A stretch of 64,000 bases of DNA from an uncultured Lachnospiraceae bacterium (GCA_947626745.1 CANQTF010000001.1:62001-126000), one strand, 5' to 3'; positions 35,222-44,231 are shown, counted from the stretch's first letter. Notes: a model not told the origin generated them from the letters alone. Program-made: numbers and translations.

Positions 35222-36385
35222 ATGTTTAAGTATCATTGTTTAAATCCGATCGCGGAAGTGGGTCTCGGGAAATTCAGCGATCAGTATGTGAAGACGGAAA
35301 ATGTGGAGGAGGCCGACGGCATTCTGGTGAGAAGCGCGGCCATGCATGATATGCAGCTTCCGGACAGTCTTCTCGCTATCGCGAGAGCGGGCGCCGGAGT
35401 CAACAATATCCCGTTAGACAAATGCGCCGAAAAAGGCATCGTTGTATTCAATACGCCCGGCGCCAATGCCAACGGCGTGAAGGAGCTTGTCATCGCCGGT
35501 ATGCTGCTGGCGGCGCGTGATGTGGTCGGCGGCATCGAGTGGGTCAAAGACAACCAAAGCGACGAGAATATCGGCAAGACCGCAGAGAAAGCGAAGAAGA
35601 ATTTCGCCGGCACGGAGATCGAGGGCAAGAAGCTGGGCATCGTGGGACTCGGCGCGATCGGCGTCAGGGTAGCCAATGTGGCCAGACATCTGGGCATGGA
35701 AGTGCTGGGCTACGATCCGTATGTGTCCGTGGACGCGGCGTGGAATCTGAGCCGTGACGTAAAGCATGTGCTGAATGTGGAAGAGATCTATGCGGAGTGC
35801 GATTATATCACGATCCATGTGCCGCTTATGGATTCCACGAAGGGCATGATAAACGAAGAAGCTATCAGCCAGATGAAGGACGGCGTGATCCTCTTAAATT
35901 TCGCGCGCGATCTTCTGGTGGACGAGAAAGCGGTGCTGACGGGACTGAAGTCGGGTAAGATCCGCAAATATGTTTCGGATTTCCCGAACGCCGTGACGGC
36001 CGGTCAGGAAGGGTGCATCGTGATCCCGCATCTGGGCGCGTCTACGGAGGAGTCCGAGGACAATTGCGCTGTCATGGCTGTCAAGGAGTTAAAGAACTAT
36101 CTGGAGAACGGCAACATCGTCAACAGCGTGAACTATCCGAACTGCGATATGGGCGTCTGCGCACAGGCGGGCCGTGTGGCGATCTTCCACAAGAATATCG
36201 CCAACATGATCACGAAATTCACGGCGTGCTTTGGCGACATCGGCATCAACATTACCGACATGATGAACAAATCCAGAGGGGAGGTCGCCTACACGATGCT
36301 CGACATAGAGCAGCCGGCTTCCGGGGAGATCATCAGCAAGCTGCAGTCCATAGACGGTGTGTTCAGGGTCAGAGTCGTCAAGTAG
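35222..36385 (+). CDS. serA: D-3-phosphoglycerate dehydrogenase
   Basis: NAD-dependent oxidation of 3-phosphoglycerate, first step of serine synthesis. 387 residues. NAD-binding GLGAIGVRVANVARHLGMEVLGYDP near 140-165, the catalytic Arg/Glu/His set across NFARDLLVDE, and VIPHLGASTEESEDNC. The C-terminal ACT-like domain (about 315-387) is a possible serine-feedback site. Second gene of the serC-serA operon; a hairpin terminator follows. Confidence 0.94.
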   Translation: MFKYHCLNPIAEVGLGKFSDQYVKTENVEEADGILVRSAAMHDMQLPDSLLAIARAGAGVNNIPLDKCAEKGIVVFNTPGANANGVKELVIAGMLLAARDVVGGIEWVKDNQSDENIGKTAEKAKKNFAGTEIEGKKLGIVGLGAIGVRVANVARHLGMEVLGYDPYVSVDAAWNLSRDVKHVLNVEEIYAECDYITIHVPLMDSTKGMINEEAISQMKDGVILLNFARDLLVDEKAVLTGLKSGKIRKYVSDFPNAVTAGQEGCIVIPHLGASTEESEDNCAVMAVKELKNYLENGNIVNSVNYPNCDMGVCAQAGRVAIFHKNIANMITKFTACFGDIGINITDMMNKSRGEVAYTMLDIEQPASGEIISKLQSIDGVFRVRVVK

Positions 36386-36410
36386 GCCGCACGGGAAACG
36401 CAAAAGAAAC

Positions 36411-36440
36411 AGAGCGCAGACATCAGTGTCCGCGCTCTTT
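36411..36440. terminator. Terminator after serA
   Basis: AGAGCGC-A-GACA (36411-36422) pairs with TGTC-C-GCGCTCT (36427-36438), with TTT following. A weaker A-rich flank upstream (AAAAGAAAC) may let it serve the opposite small gene as well. Confidence 0.75.
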
Positions 36441-36462
36441 GTATGTCCGGTCATTGCAAAAC

Positions 36463-36747
36463 TCAGTTCAGCCAGTTGGCGATCTTGGAAAAGCCGGGAT
36501 CGTTCTCATCGTCAAGGATGGCCTGCAGCTGCTTCTCCGCCTCGACGGAGGCCTCGCTGGCAAGATCCATGTAGAGGATAAACACATCTTCGAGAGACAT
36601 GCCCTTCTCGTCCGCGATCTCTTGCATGACAGGCCGCAGCTTGTCAAGCTGGAACGATACCCGCGTCTTCTGCGGGTCGATATCCGCCAGGACTTCCTCG
36701 GCGTAGGCATTGATGCGGGCCAGTATCTGTTTGTTCTCAGGGGTCAT
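36463..36747 (-). CDS. Small acidic hypothetical protein
   Basis: 94 residues starting at ATG 36747 with AAGGAAGTGTATACT upstream. Predicted largely helical and acidic (RPVMQEIADEKGMSLEDVF), no membrane segment, no Cys. I do not recognise the family. It sits between serA (convergent) and the DUF1015 gene (divergent) with its own promoter. Confidence 0.65.
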   Translation of the reverse strand: MTPENKQILARINAYAEEVLADIDPQKTRVSFQLDKLRPVMQEIADEKGMSLEDVFILYMDLASEASVEAEKQLQAILDDENDPGFSKIANWLN

Positions 36748-36835
36748 AGTATACACTTCCTTTTTTGTAATTCCTGCCTCGCAGGGACAGACACTCGCAG
36801 ACACGCGCTGCGGCGTTTGTTTAGACTTTGCGCTT

Positions 36836-36864
36836 ATTATATCATTTCGCGCTTGTGCTGTATA
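36836..36864 (-). promoter_or_regulatory. Promoter of small acidic protein gene
   Basis: On the minus strand TATACA (forward 36859-36864), 17-base spacer, TATAAT (forward 36836-36841). It overlaps the DUF1015 promoter on the plus strand. Confidence 0.5.
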
Positions 36865-36881
36865 GGCTTATTTGCTAAAAT
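36853..36881 (+). promoter_or_regulatory. Promoter of DUF1015 gene
   Basis: TTGTGC (36853-36858), 17-base spacer, TAAAAT (36876-36881). A TATAAT at 36881-36886 is an alternative -10 but would have a poorly placed -35. Confidence 0.45.
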
Positions 36882-36946
36882 ATAATCAATACAGAGGCAG
36901 AAAAACGGATCCATTCGGTAACAGAATGGGTAAGACGGGAGGAATC

Positions 36947-38188
36947 ATGGCTGATGTAAAACCTTTTCGGGCGATACGGCCGAGAGCGGATCTGGCGGAG
37001 AAGATCGCGGCGCTTCCCTATGATGTGTACAGCAGACAGGAGGCGTATGAGAAAGTACAGGGAGACCCCTATACCTTCTTAAGGATAGACAGACCGGAGA
37101 CACAGTTTGCCGCGGACTGCGACATGTATGCGCCGGAGGTATATGAGAAGGCGCGCGACATGCTGCGGGAGATGATCGAGGAAGGCTTTTTCCTCGAGGA
37201 GAGCAGGGAAGCCTACTATGTGTACGAGCTTGTGATGAACGGACGCTCCCAGGTCGGCATCGGCGCCTGTGCATCGGTGGATGATTACGAGGGTCATATC
37301 ATCAAGAAGCATGAGAATACCAGAGCGGATAAGGAGGCGGATCGCATTCGGCATGTGGACGTGTGCAGCGCCCAGACCGGCCCGATCTTTCTGGCATACC
37401 GCAGACGGGCAGACATAGAAGAAGAGGTACATAGGGCGATGCGCGGCAGACCGGTGTATGACTTTGCCGCGGACGACGGCGTCACGCACAGACTGTGGGT
37501 GATCGACGACGAAGGGGCCGTGGAGCGGATCAGACAGGAGTTCGCGAAGGTGGACAGCATCTATATCGCGGACGGACATCATAGGTGCGCTTCGGCGGTC
37601 AAAGTCTCACAGATGCGCAGAAGCTCCCACCCGGCGTATTCGGGCAGGGAGGAATTCAACTATTTCCTGTCGGTCCTTTTTCCGGACGATCAGCTCATGA
37701 TCATGGATTACAACCGCGTGGTGAAGTCGTTGAACGGCTTCCGCGAGGAAGAGTTCCTCTCACGCGTCGGGCAGGTGTTCGACGTCACGCCGGTGGGAAC
37801 GGATCCCTATAAGCCGAAGCGCAAGGGCGAGATCGGCATGTATCTGCGGGATGCGTGGTACTGTCTGCACATAAGGGAAGAACAGTACACGGGGGATCCG
37901 GCGGAGGATCTGGACGTAGCCGTCCTGCAGAGGGAACTGCTTTCTCCGGTGCTGGGTATACAAGATCCCAAAGTGGACGACCGCATCGATTTTGTGGGCG
38001 GGATCAGAGGGCTTTCCGAGTTGGTCAGACGCGTACACAGCGATGCGAAGGCGGCGTTCGCCATGTATCCCACAGATATCCATGAACTGTTCGACGTGTC
38101 TGACGCGGGCAGACTGATGCCGCCGAAATCCACATGGTTTGAGCCGAAGCTGCGCAGCGGTCTGCTGATCCACAGGATAGAGCCGTAG
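36947..38188 (+). CDS. DUF1015 family protein
   Basis: 413 residues from ATG 36947, after CGGGAGGAATC; a longer reading from 36872 lacks a ribosome site. Cytoplasmic. Conserved blocks: VKPFRAIRPRADLAEKIAALPYDV at the start, KKHENTRADKEADR (120-133), and IADGHHRCASA (207-217). The DGHHR block recalls the nucleotide-handling GxHR motif of ParB/sulfiredoxin-fold enzymes; that link is my inference. The family often lies beside serCA, as here, which hints at a role in serine or phosphoserine metabolism. Function is not established. Confidence 0.85.
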   Translation: MADVKPFRAIRPRADLAEKIAALPYDVYSRQEAYEKVQGDPYTFLRIDRPETQFAADCDMYAPEVYEKARDMLREMIEEGFFLEESREAYYVYELVMNGRSQVGIGACASVDDYEGHIIKKHENTRADKEADRIRHVDVCSAQTGPIFLAYRRRADIEEEVHRAMRGRPVYDFAADDGVTHRLWVIDDEGAVERIRQEFAKVDSIYIADGHHRCASAVKVSQMRRSSHPAYSGREEFNYFLSVLFPDDQLMIMDYNRVVKSLNGFREEEFLSRVGQVFDVTPVGTDPYKPKRKGEIGMYLRDAWYCLHIREEQYTGDPAEDLDVAVLQRELLSPVLGIQDPKVDDRIDFVGGIRGLSELVRRVHSDAKAAFAMYPTDIHELFDVSDAGRLMPPKSTWFEPKLRSGLLIHRIEP

Positions 38189-38241
38189 TTGTGCGGATAG
38201 CGGACAGATACAGTGACAGAAACTTGTGAGAGGGAGAAGAT

Positions 38242-40821
38242 ATGAATAAGAAATTGTATAAACTGATGAACTGGCCCGAAATAGAGGGCATCGTGTATTC
38301 CGAGTCAGACGATCCGCACAGGATGCTCGGCGCGCATACGGTTGGCAATTCCACGCTTGTGCAGACCTTCCAGCCGGGAGCGAAAAGCGTGCGTCTGCAG
38401 CTTACGGAGGGCGACAAGAGCTACAAGATGGAGGTGGCGGACGAGGAGGGATATTTCGCCCTGCTTTTGCCCGGCAAGAAGATCCCCCCGTATGAGTATA
38501 TCGTGGAGGCGCAGGACGGCTCCCTGAAAAAGGTGCAGGACGCCTACAATTATCCGCCGCAGATCGCGCGGGAGGATACCGAGAGGTTCAATGCCGGCAT
38601 TCACTATGAGATTTACGAGAAGCTGGGCGCGCACATTACCGTTATCGACGGTGTGCGGGGCACGCTGTTTGCCGTCTGGGCGCCGAATGCCATGCGCGTC
38701 AGCGTGGTGGGCGACTTTAACGGCTGGGACGGCAGGACGCATCAGATGAGGCGTCTGTGGGATTCTGGTATTTTTGAACTGTTTATCCCCGGTGTCTGCG
38801 AGGGGGAATGCTATAAGTATGAGATCAAGGCGAAGGGCGGCCTGACATTCCTGAAAGCCGACCCCTATGCGTTCGGACAGCAGCTCAGGCCCGACAGCGC
38901 GTCGATCGTCAGGGATATCGACGGTTTTCGGTGGGAGGACGACAAGTGGCTGAAGGGCCGCGCCAAACGGCACGCGGCGGACAGACCACTCAATGTCTAT
39001 GAGATCTATCTCGGTTCTTTTGCCAAGCCGGACGACGGCAGGGAATATTTCAACTATCGGGAGCTTGCGCCCAAAGTCATAGCGTATGTGAAAAAGATGG
39101 GATACACGCACGTGGAGCTGATGCCGGTGATGGAGCACCCGTTCGACGCATCCTGGGGCTATCAGGTCATCGGCTACTATGCACCCACGGCCAGATACGG
39201 GACGGCGGAGGACTTTATGTTCTTTATGAATGAGCTGCACAAGGCGGAGATCGGCGTGATCTTAGACTGGGTTCCCGCACATTTTCCGAGAGACACCTAC
39301 GGGCTCTCCGGCTTTGACGGCACATGCCTGTATGAGCATCAGGATCCCAGACAGGGTTTCCACCCGCACTGGGGCACGCTGATCTACAACTACGGGAGGC
39401 CGGAGGTGAGCAACTATCTGATCGCCAATGCGCTGTACTGGGCGGAGCGGTATCATGTTGACGGCATACGCATCGACGCCGTCGCCTCCATGCTGTATCT
39501 GGATTATGGCAAGAACGACGGCGAGTGGGTGGCGAACATCTACGGCGGCAACGAAAATCTGGAAGCCGTAGAGTTCCTGAAGCACCTCAATTCCATTATG
39601 AAGAAGCGCAACAAGGGCGTGCTGATGATCGCGGAGGAGTCGACGGCGTGGCCCAAGGTCACGGGAGCGCCGGAGGACGACGGCCTCGGCTTTGATCTGA
39701 AGTGGAACATGGGCTTCATGAACGACTATCTGAATTACATCAGGACGGATCCTTATTTCCGCTCGGGCCGGCACAACGATCTGACTTTCAGCATGATCTA
39801 TGCATACAGTGAGCGGTTCATGCTTGTGTTCTCCCACGACGAAGTGGTACACGGCAAGGCGACGCTGATCGGCAAGATGCCGGGCAGCCGGGAGGAGCAG
39901 TTCGCGAATATGCGCCTGACTTATGCCTACCATATGACGCACCCGGGCAAGAAGCTGATCTTTATGGGACAGGATATCGGCGAGTATGATGAATTTGACG
40001 AGACGAGAGAGGTGGAGTGGGAGCTCCTTCAGGTGGACGAACACGCAAAGCTCAACTGGCTGATCGCGGATCTCAACAAGCTGTACGCCGCATCGCCGGC
40101 CCTGTATGAGAAGGACGACTCATGGGAAGGCTTCGAGTGGATCAACTGCATTACGCCGAATGCATGTATGCTGTCCTATCTGCGCAAGACGGGCAGGACG
40201 GAGGACGCGCTGGTGGTGGTTGCCAACTTTGCCAACGTGAAGCAGGAGTTCCGCGTCGGAGTGCCCTATGAGGGGAAATACAAAGAGATCATGAATACCG
40301 ACGCCAAGATATACGGCGGAAGCGGTACGGTGAACAAAAAAGTCTGCTGTACGGCAGAGACGGAGTGGGACGGCAAACCCTACGCGATCGATATGGTGAG
40401 CGCGCCGCTCTCCGTCAGCATATTCTCCTACACGCCTTACACGGCGCAGGAGAAGGCGGAGCTTGCCAAAATAAAAGAAGAAAAACTGCGCAGGGAGAAA
40501 GAGGCCGAGAAACGCAGGATCGCCGAGGAGAACGTAAAGGCGAGCGCGCAGGAGGCGGCCGAGGCAAAAAGACTGGCCGAAGAAGCGGCCAAGGAAGCGA
40601 AAGAGCGGGCGAGGATCGCCGGCGAGATGATGAAGAAGGCGCAGGAGGCGGAGAAAGAACTGCAGGAGATCACACAGGCGCAGGAGGCGGCTTCCAAGGC
40701 ACAGGAGTCGGATAAGGCCGCCGCTCCGAAGCCCAAGGCCGCGGCTGTAAGAAAAGCGGCAACGAAGAAGACCGCTCCGAAGCCCAAGGCGGTAAACGGG
40801 AAGGACAAAAAGCAGATCTGA
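38242..40821 (+). CDS. glgB: 1,4-alpha-glucan branching enzyme with long charged C-terminal tail
   Basis: Introduces alpha-1,6 branches into glycogen. 859 residues, while family members usually have 620-750. N-terminal beta domain (1-105), CBM48 (about 140-210; FAVWAPNAMRVSVVGDFNGW), GH13 barrel with DWVPAHF (342-348), nucleophile D412 in GIRIDAVASM, acid/base Glu in IAEEST (463-468) and FSHDE. The C-terminal beta domain ends near 730. Residues 734-859 are an added Lys/Glu/Ala coiled coil ending in a basic Pro/Lys/Ala tail with AAPKPKA and TAPKPKA repeats, encoded by a 19-base direct repeat. RBS GAGGGAGAAG. No other glg gene is adjacent. Confidence 0.93.
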   Translation: MNKKLYKLMNWPEIEGIVYSESDDPHRMLGAHTVGNSTLVQTFQPGAKSVRLQLTEGDKSYKMEVADEEGYFALLLPGKKIPPYEYIVEAQDGSLKKVQDAYNYPPQIAREDTERFNAGIHYEIYEKLGAHITVIDGVRGTLFAVWAPNAMRVSVVGDFNGWDGRTHQMRRLWDSGIFELFIPGVCEGECYKYEIKAKGGLTFLKADPYAFGQQLRPDSASIVRDIDGFRWEDDKWLKGRAKRHAADRPLNVYEIYLGSFAKPDDGREYFNYRELAPKVIAYVKKMGYTHVELMPVMEHPFDASWGYQVIGYYAPTARYGTAEDFMFFMNELHKAEIGVILDWVPAHFPRDTYGLSGFDGTCLYEHQDPRQGFHPHWGTLIYNYGRPEVSNYLIANALYWAERYHVDGIRIDAVASMLYLDYGKNDGEWVANIYGGNENLEAVEFLKHLNSIMKKRNKGVLMIAEESTAWPKVTGAPEDDGLGFDLKWNMGFMNDYLNYIRTDPYFRSGRHNDLTFSMIYAYSERFMLVFSHDEVVHGKATLIGKMPGSREEQFANMRLTYAYHMTHPGKKLIFMGQDIGEYDEFDETREVEWELLQVDEHAKLNWLIADLNKLYAASPALYEKDDSWEGFEWINCITPNACMLSYLRKTGRTEDALVVVANFANVKQEFRVGVPYEGKYKEIMNTDAKIYGGSGTVNKKVCCTAETEWDGKPYAIDMVSAPLSVSIFSYTPYTAQEKAELAKIKEEKLRREKEAEKRRIAEENVKASAQEAAEAKRLAEEAAKEAKERARIAGEMMKKAQEAEKELQEITQAQEAASKAQESDKAAAPKPKAAAVRKAATKKTAPKPKAVNGKDKKQI
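40721..40790 (+). repeat. 19-base direct repeat in the glgB tail
   Basis: CCGCTCCGAAGCCCAAGGC occurs at 40721-40739 and again at 40772-40790, encoding the two APKPKA segments. This suggests the tail can grow or shrink by recombination. Confidence 0.85.
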
Positions 40822-40858
40822 GCCATAACGGGGCATCAGGACGGAAACAGGAGACGCG

Positions 40859-41740
40859 ATGGACGGACAGATAACGGAAATGCAGGAGATAGCATCGGAA
40901 GAGATCCGGATAGGGCTGTTAGAGACTTATATAAAACAATTCCCCGAGAACGCGCTGCGATTCGGCCTTAAGGTGCTGCTGGCCGTCATCGTCTTCGTCA
41001 TCGGCGTGCAGCTGATACGGCTGGTGAGGCGTATCGTCTGCCGTTCCCTGAAGCGGGGAAATGCGGATGTGGGCGTCGTGCAGTTTCTCGATTCTTTTAT
41101 CAAGGCCGCGCTCTATATCGTGCTCGTGTTCATGATCGCCACGCAGTTTGGACTGGACGCTGCCGGGACAGCCGCGCTCCTCGGCTCTGCGGGCGTGGCG
41201 ATCGGCTTGGCGGTGCAGGGGAGCCTGTCCAATTTTGCGGGCGGCGTCCTGATCCTTTTGATCAAGCCTTTTAAGGTGGGCGACTATATCAAGGCGGACG
41301 GCAACGGGCACGAGGGGACGGTCAGGGAGATCCAGCTTTTCTATACGAAGCTGGCGACGCCGGACAATTATGTTGTCATAATTCCGAACGGCACGCTTGC
41401 CAATTCCTGCATGATCAACATGAGCGCCCTGGAGGAGCGCAAGCTGGATATCGCCGTGTCGATCTCTTACCGCGATGATATCCGTGCGGCAAGAGAAGCG
41501 ATACTGCAGGTGTTCCGCGAAGATCCGGCGGTCCTTGCGGAGCGGGAACAGGCGGTCCTGGTGCAGGAGCTGGCGGACAGCGGCGTGAAGCTGTGCGCCC
41601 GCTGCTGGACGGCAAACGGCGATTACTGGGACTGCAGATGGCGCGTTACGGAGCAGATCAAATATGCGCTGGACGAGGCCGGCGTCACCATTCCGTACCC
41701 GCAGATGGATGTCCACGTGGACAGGCCGGAAGAAAAATAA
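40859..41740 (+). CDS. Small-conductance mechanosensitive channel (MscS family)
   Basis: 293 residues. Three membrane helices (about 35-55, 75-95, 100-130); the third is Gly/Ala-rich (LLGSAGVAIGLAVQGSLSNFAGG), the MscS pore helix. The beta domain follows with PFKVGDYIKADGNGHEGTV and VVIIPNGTLANSCMINMS. It opens under membrane tension to release solutes on hypo-osmotic shock. It starts 37 bases after glgB with RBS GGAAACAGGAGACGCG, probably cotranscribed. Confidence 0.94.
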   Translation: MDGQITEMQEIASEEIRIGLLETYIKQFPENALRFGLKVLLAVIVFVIGVQLIRLVRRIVCRSLKRGNADVGVVQFLDSFIKAALYIVLVFMIATQFGLDAAGTAALLGSAGVAIGLAVQGSLSNFAGGVLILLIKPFKVGDYIKADGNGHEGTVREIQLFYTKLATPDNYVVIIPNGTLANSCMINMSALEERKLDIAVSISYRDDIRAAREAILQVFREDPAVLAEREQAVLVQELADSGVKLCARCWTANGDYWDCRWRVTEQIKYALDEAGVTIPYPQMDVHVDRPEEK

Positions 41741-41749
41741 AATTTGTTC

Positions 41750-41778
41750 TTGCAAAATGGCGCATAAGCCAGTATAAT
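41750..41778 (+). promoter_or_regulatory. Promoter of tRNA-Thr
   Basis: TTGCAA (41750-41755), 17-base spacer, TATAAT (41773-41778), about 20 bases before the tRNA 5' end. Confidence 0.8.
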
Positions 41779-41798
41779 AGTCCTTGTTGCAGGAATGT

Positions 41799-41871
41799 GC
41801 TGGAATAGCGCAGTTGGTAGCGCAACTGATTCGTAATCAGTAGGTCGAGGGTTCGAGTCCCTTTTCCAGCT
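41799..41871 (+). tRNA. tRNA-Thr (anticodon CGU)
   Basis: A 73-base cloverleaf. Acceptor GCTGGAA (41799-41805) pairs with TTCCAGC (41864-41870), discriminator U. D stem GCGC/GCGC. Anticodon stem ACTGA/TCAGT with loop TTCGTAA, anticodon CGT at 41832-41834, reading ACG (Thr). T stem GAGGG/CCCTT with loop TTCGAGT. CCA is not encoded. Confidence 0.96.
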
Positions 41872-41880
41872 TATCCTCAG

Positions 41881-41914
41881 AACGGTATCCGTATCGTGCG
41901 GATACCGTTTTTTG
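41881..41914 (+). terminator. Terminator of tRNA-Thr
   Basis: A perfect 11-base stem AACGGTATCCG (41881-41891) / CGGATACCGTT (41899-41909), followed by a T-run to 41913. Confidence 0.92.
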
Positions 41915-41954
41915 CTGCCCCGATACATTTTTTGAGAAAAGTGCATACTATAAC

Positions 41955-41982
41955 TTGACAGTAAACAAAACGGTGATACAAT
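41955..41982 (+). promoter_or_regulatory. Promoter of nrdDG
   Basis: TTGACA (41955-41960), 16-base spacer, TACAAT (41977-41982). The -10 box lies inside the first NrdR box, so repressor binding would block RNA polymerase. Confidence 0.75.
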
Positions 41983-41991
41983 ATATAGTGT
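41976..41991. promoter_or_regulatory. NrdR box 1
   Basis: ATACAATATATAGTGT matches 15 of 16 positions of the NrdR consensus ACACWATATATWGWGT, as I remember it. It overlaps the nrdD -10 box. Confidence 0.85.
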
Positions 41992-42007
41992 ACGCAGGGA
42001 TTTTGAT

Positions 42008-42023
42008 TTACATAATATTGTGT
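42008..42023. promoter_or_regulatory. NrdR box 2
   Basis: TTACATAATATTGTGT matches 12 of 16 consensus positions and starts exactly 32 bases after box 1, about three helical turns, the usual spacing of paired NrdR sites. Confidence 0.75.
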
Positions 42024-42068
42024 TTACGGTAATCATGGTTTTTACAGAAGGAATGGTGGTATGGGGAA

Positions 42069-44231
42069 ATGAAGATCATTAAGAGAAGCGGGGCGGAAGT
42101 GAATTTTGATCTGGAAAAGATCGTGGCGGCGATCTGCAAGGCGAACGACAGCGTGAAGCAGGAGGATAAGCTGTCGGAACAGGAGATCGAGGAGATCGCC
42201 GAGGTCGTGGCGCAGAACTGTGAAGAGATGAAGCGTTCTCCGAACGTGGAAGAGATTCAGGATATGGTGGAGAACCAGCTCATGAAATACCGTGCCTACA
42301 CGATGGCGCGCAATTATATCACTTACCGCTACAAGAGAGCGCTCGTCAGGAAATCCAACTCCACGGACGAGCAGATCCTGACGCTCTTGGAGTGCAATAA
42401 CGAGGAGGTAAAGCAGGAAAATTCCAACAAAAATCCGACGGTCAACAGCGTGCAGCGCGACTATATGGCCGGCGAGGTCAGCAAGGACATCACGAAGCGT
42501 TTCCTGCTTCCGCCCGATATCGTGGAAGCGCACGAGCAGGGCATCATACATTTTCATGACGCGGACTATTTTGCGCAGCACATGCATAACTGCTGCCTTG
42601 TCAATCTGGAGGATATGCTCCAAAACGGCACGGTCGTCAGCGAGACGATGATCGATACGCCGAAGAGCTTCTCGACGGCCTGTAACGTGGCGACGCAGAG
42701 CATTGCGCAGATCGCGAGCTGCCAGTATGGGGGCCAGAGCATATCGCTGTCGCATCTTGCGCCTTTCGTGCAGGTGAGCCGGGAGAAGTTCCGCAGGGAG
42801 ATCAGGGCGGAGATGGAGGAGAACGGGATCGAGGCCAACGACGAGCAGATCAGCCGGATCGCGGAAAGACGCGTGCGGGACGAGATCAAGCGGGGCGTCC
42901 AGATCATCCAGTATCAGGTCATCACGCTGATGACGACGAACGGACAGGCGCCTTTTATCACCGTGTTTATGTATATCGACGAAGTGCCGGAGGGACAGCT
43001 TCGGGACGATCTGGCCATGATCATAGAGGAGATGCTGAACCAGCGTATCAAGGGCGTCAAGAACGAAAAGGGCGTCTATATCACGCCGGCATTTCCGAAA
43101 CTGATCTATGTGCTGGAGGAGGATAACATTCGCGAGGGCAGCAAATACTGGTATCTGACGAAGCTGGCCGCGAAGTGTACGGCTAAGCGCATGGTTCCGG
43201 ACTATATCTCCGAGAAAGTCATGAAGAACTTGAAGGACGGCAACTGCTATCCGTGCATGGGCTGCCGCTCTTTCCTCACCGTGTATCACGATGAAAACGA
43301 TAAGCCGAAGTTCTACGGACGGTTCAATCAGGGCGTCGTCACCCTGAATCTGGTGGATGTCGCATGTTCCTCCGGCAGAGACATGGAGAAGTTCTGGAGG
43401 ATCATGGACGAACGTCTGGAACTGTGCAGACGGGCGCTCATGTGCCGCCACAACAGACTGAAGGGAACGCCGTCGGACGTGGCGCCGATCCTGTGGCAGA
43501 ACGGGGCGCTGGCGAGACTGAAGAAGGGCGAGAAGATCGACAAGCTGCTCTACAACGGTTACTCTACCATTTCGCTCGGCTATGCGGGGCTGTGCGAGTG
43601 TACCAGATATATGACGGGCCTCAGCCACACCGACCCGAAGGCGACGCCGTTCGCCCTGCAGGTCATGCAGTATCTGAATGACGCGTGCAAAAAGTGGCGT
43701 AGAGAGACAAACATCGACTTCAGCCTGTACGGCACGCCGCTTGAGTCCACCACATACAAATTCGCCAAGTGTCTGCAGAAACGTTTCGGCGTGATCGAGG
43801 GCGTGACGGACAAAAATTATATCACCAACAGCTACCATGTACACGTCACCGAACAGATCAATGCGTTTGATAAACTGAAATTTGAGGCGCAGTTTCAGGA
43901 GCTGTCTCCGGGCGGCGCGATCAGCTATGTGGAAGTGCCGAACATGGAGGACAATCTGGACGCGGTGCTGTCCGTGATGCAGTATATTTATGAAAACATC
44001 ATGTATGCGGAGCTGAATACTAAGAGCGATTACTGTCAGGAGTGCGAGTATCACGGTGAGATACAGATCGTCACCAACCCTGACGGCAAGCTGATCTGGA
44101 AGTGCCCGAACTGCGGCAATACGGATCAGAACAAGATGAATGTGGCGAGACGCACCTGCGGCTATATCGGCACACAGTTCTGGAATCAGGGGCGCACGCA
44201 GGAGATCAAGGAACGCGTCCTGCATCTCTGA
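42069..44231 (+). CDS. nrdD: Anaerobic ribonucleoside-triphosphate reductase (class III)
   Basis: Glycyl-radical enzyme that makes dNTPs without oxygen. 720 residues. N-terminal ATP-cone (MKIIKRSGAEVNFDLEKIVAAI, allosteric dATP/ATP site), a ten-stranded barrel with active-site Cys (NCCLVNLEDML and GNCYPCMGCRSF regions), a C-terminal zinc site CQEC ... CPNC, and the glycyl-radical loop RRTCGYIG near residues 697-704. The activase nrdG follows 17 bases later. NrdR boxes upstream indicate repression when dATP is plentiful. Confidence 0.97.
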   Translation: MKIIKRSGAEVNFDLEKIVAAICKANDSVKQEDKLSEQEIEEIAEVVAQNCEEMKRSPNVEEIQDMVENQLMKYRAYTMARNYITYRYKRALVRKSNSTDEQILTLLECNNEEVKQENSNKNPTVNSVQRDYMAGEVSKDITKRFLLPPDIVEAHEQGIIHFHDADYFAQHMHNCCLVNLEDMLQNGTVVSETMIDTPKSFSTACNVATQSIAQIASCQYGGQSISLSHLAPFVQVSREKFRREIRAEMEENGIEANDEQISRIAERRVRDEIKRGVQIIQYQVITLMTTNGQAPFITVFMYIDEVPEGQLRDDLAMIIEEMLNQRIKGVKNEKGVYITPAFPKLIYVLEEDNIREGSKYWYLTKLAAKCTAKRMVPDYISEKVMKNLKDGNCYPCMGCRSFLTVYHDENDKPKFYGRFNQGVVTLNLVDVACSSGRDMEKFWRIMDERLELCRRALMCRHNRLKGTPSDVAPILWQNGALARLKKGEKIDKLLYNGYSTISLGYAGLCECTRYMTGLSHTDPKATPFALQVMQYLNDACKKWRRETNIDFSLYGTPLESTTYKFAKCLQKRFGVIEGVTDKNYITNSYHVHVTEQINAFDKLKFEAQFQELSPGGAISYVEVPNMEDNLDAVLSVMQYIYENIMYAELNTKSDYCQECEYHGEIQIVTNPDGKLIWKCPNCGNTDQNKMNVARRTCGYIGTQFWNQGRTQEIKERVLHL

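Larger units (their letters stand above)
41741..42068 (+). other. 328-base gap with tRNA and nrdD control region
   Basis: Between the MscS gene and nrdD this stretch holds a tRNA promoter, tRNA-Thr, a terminator, and the nrdD promoter with two NrdR boxes. No protein gene fits. Confidence 0.85.

Noticed and set aside
42042..44225. 727-residue open frame antisense to nrdD
   Set aside because: It mirrors a clear nrdD gene frame for frame; the His/Arg/Leu/Val-rich product and lack of ribosome site fit a high-GC shadow frame.
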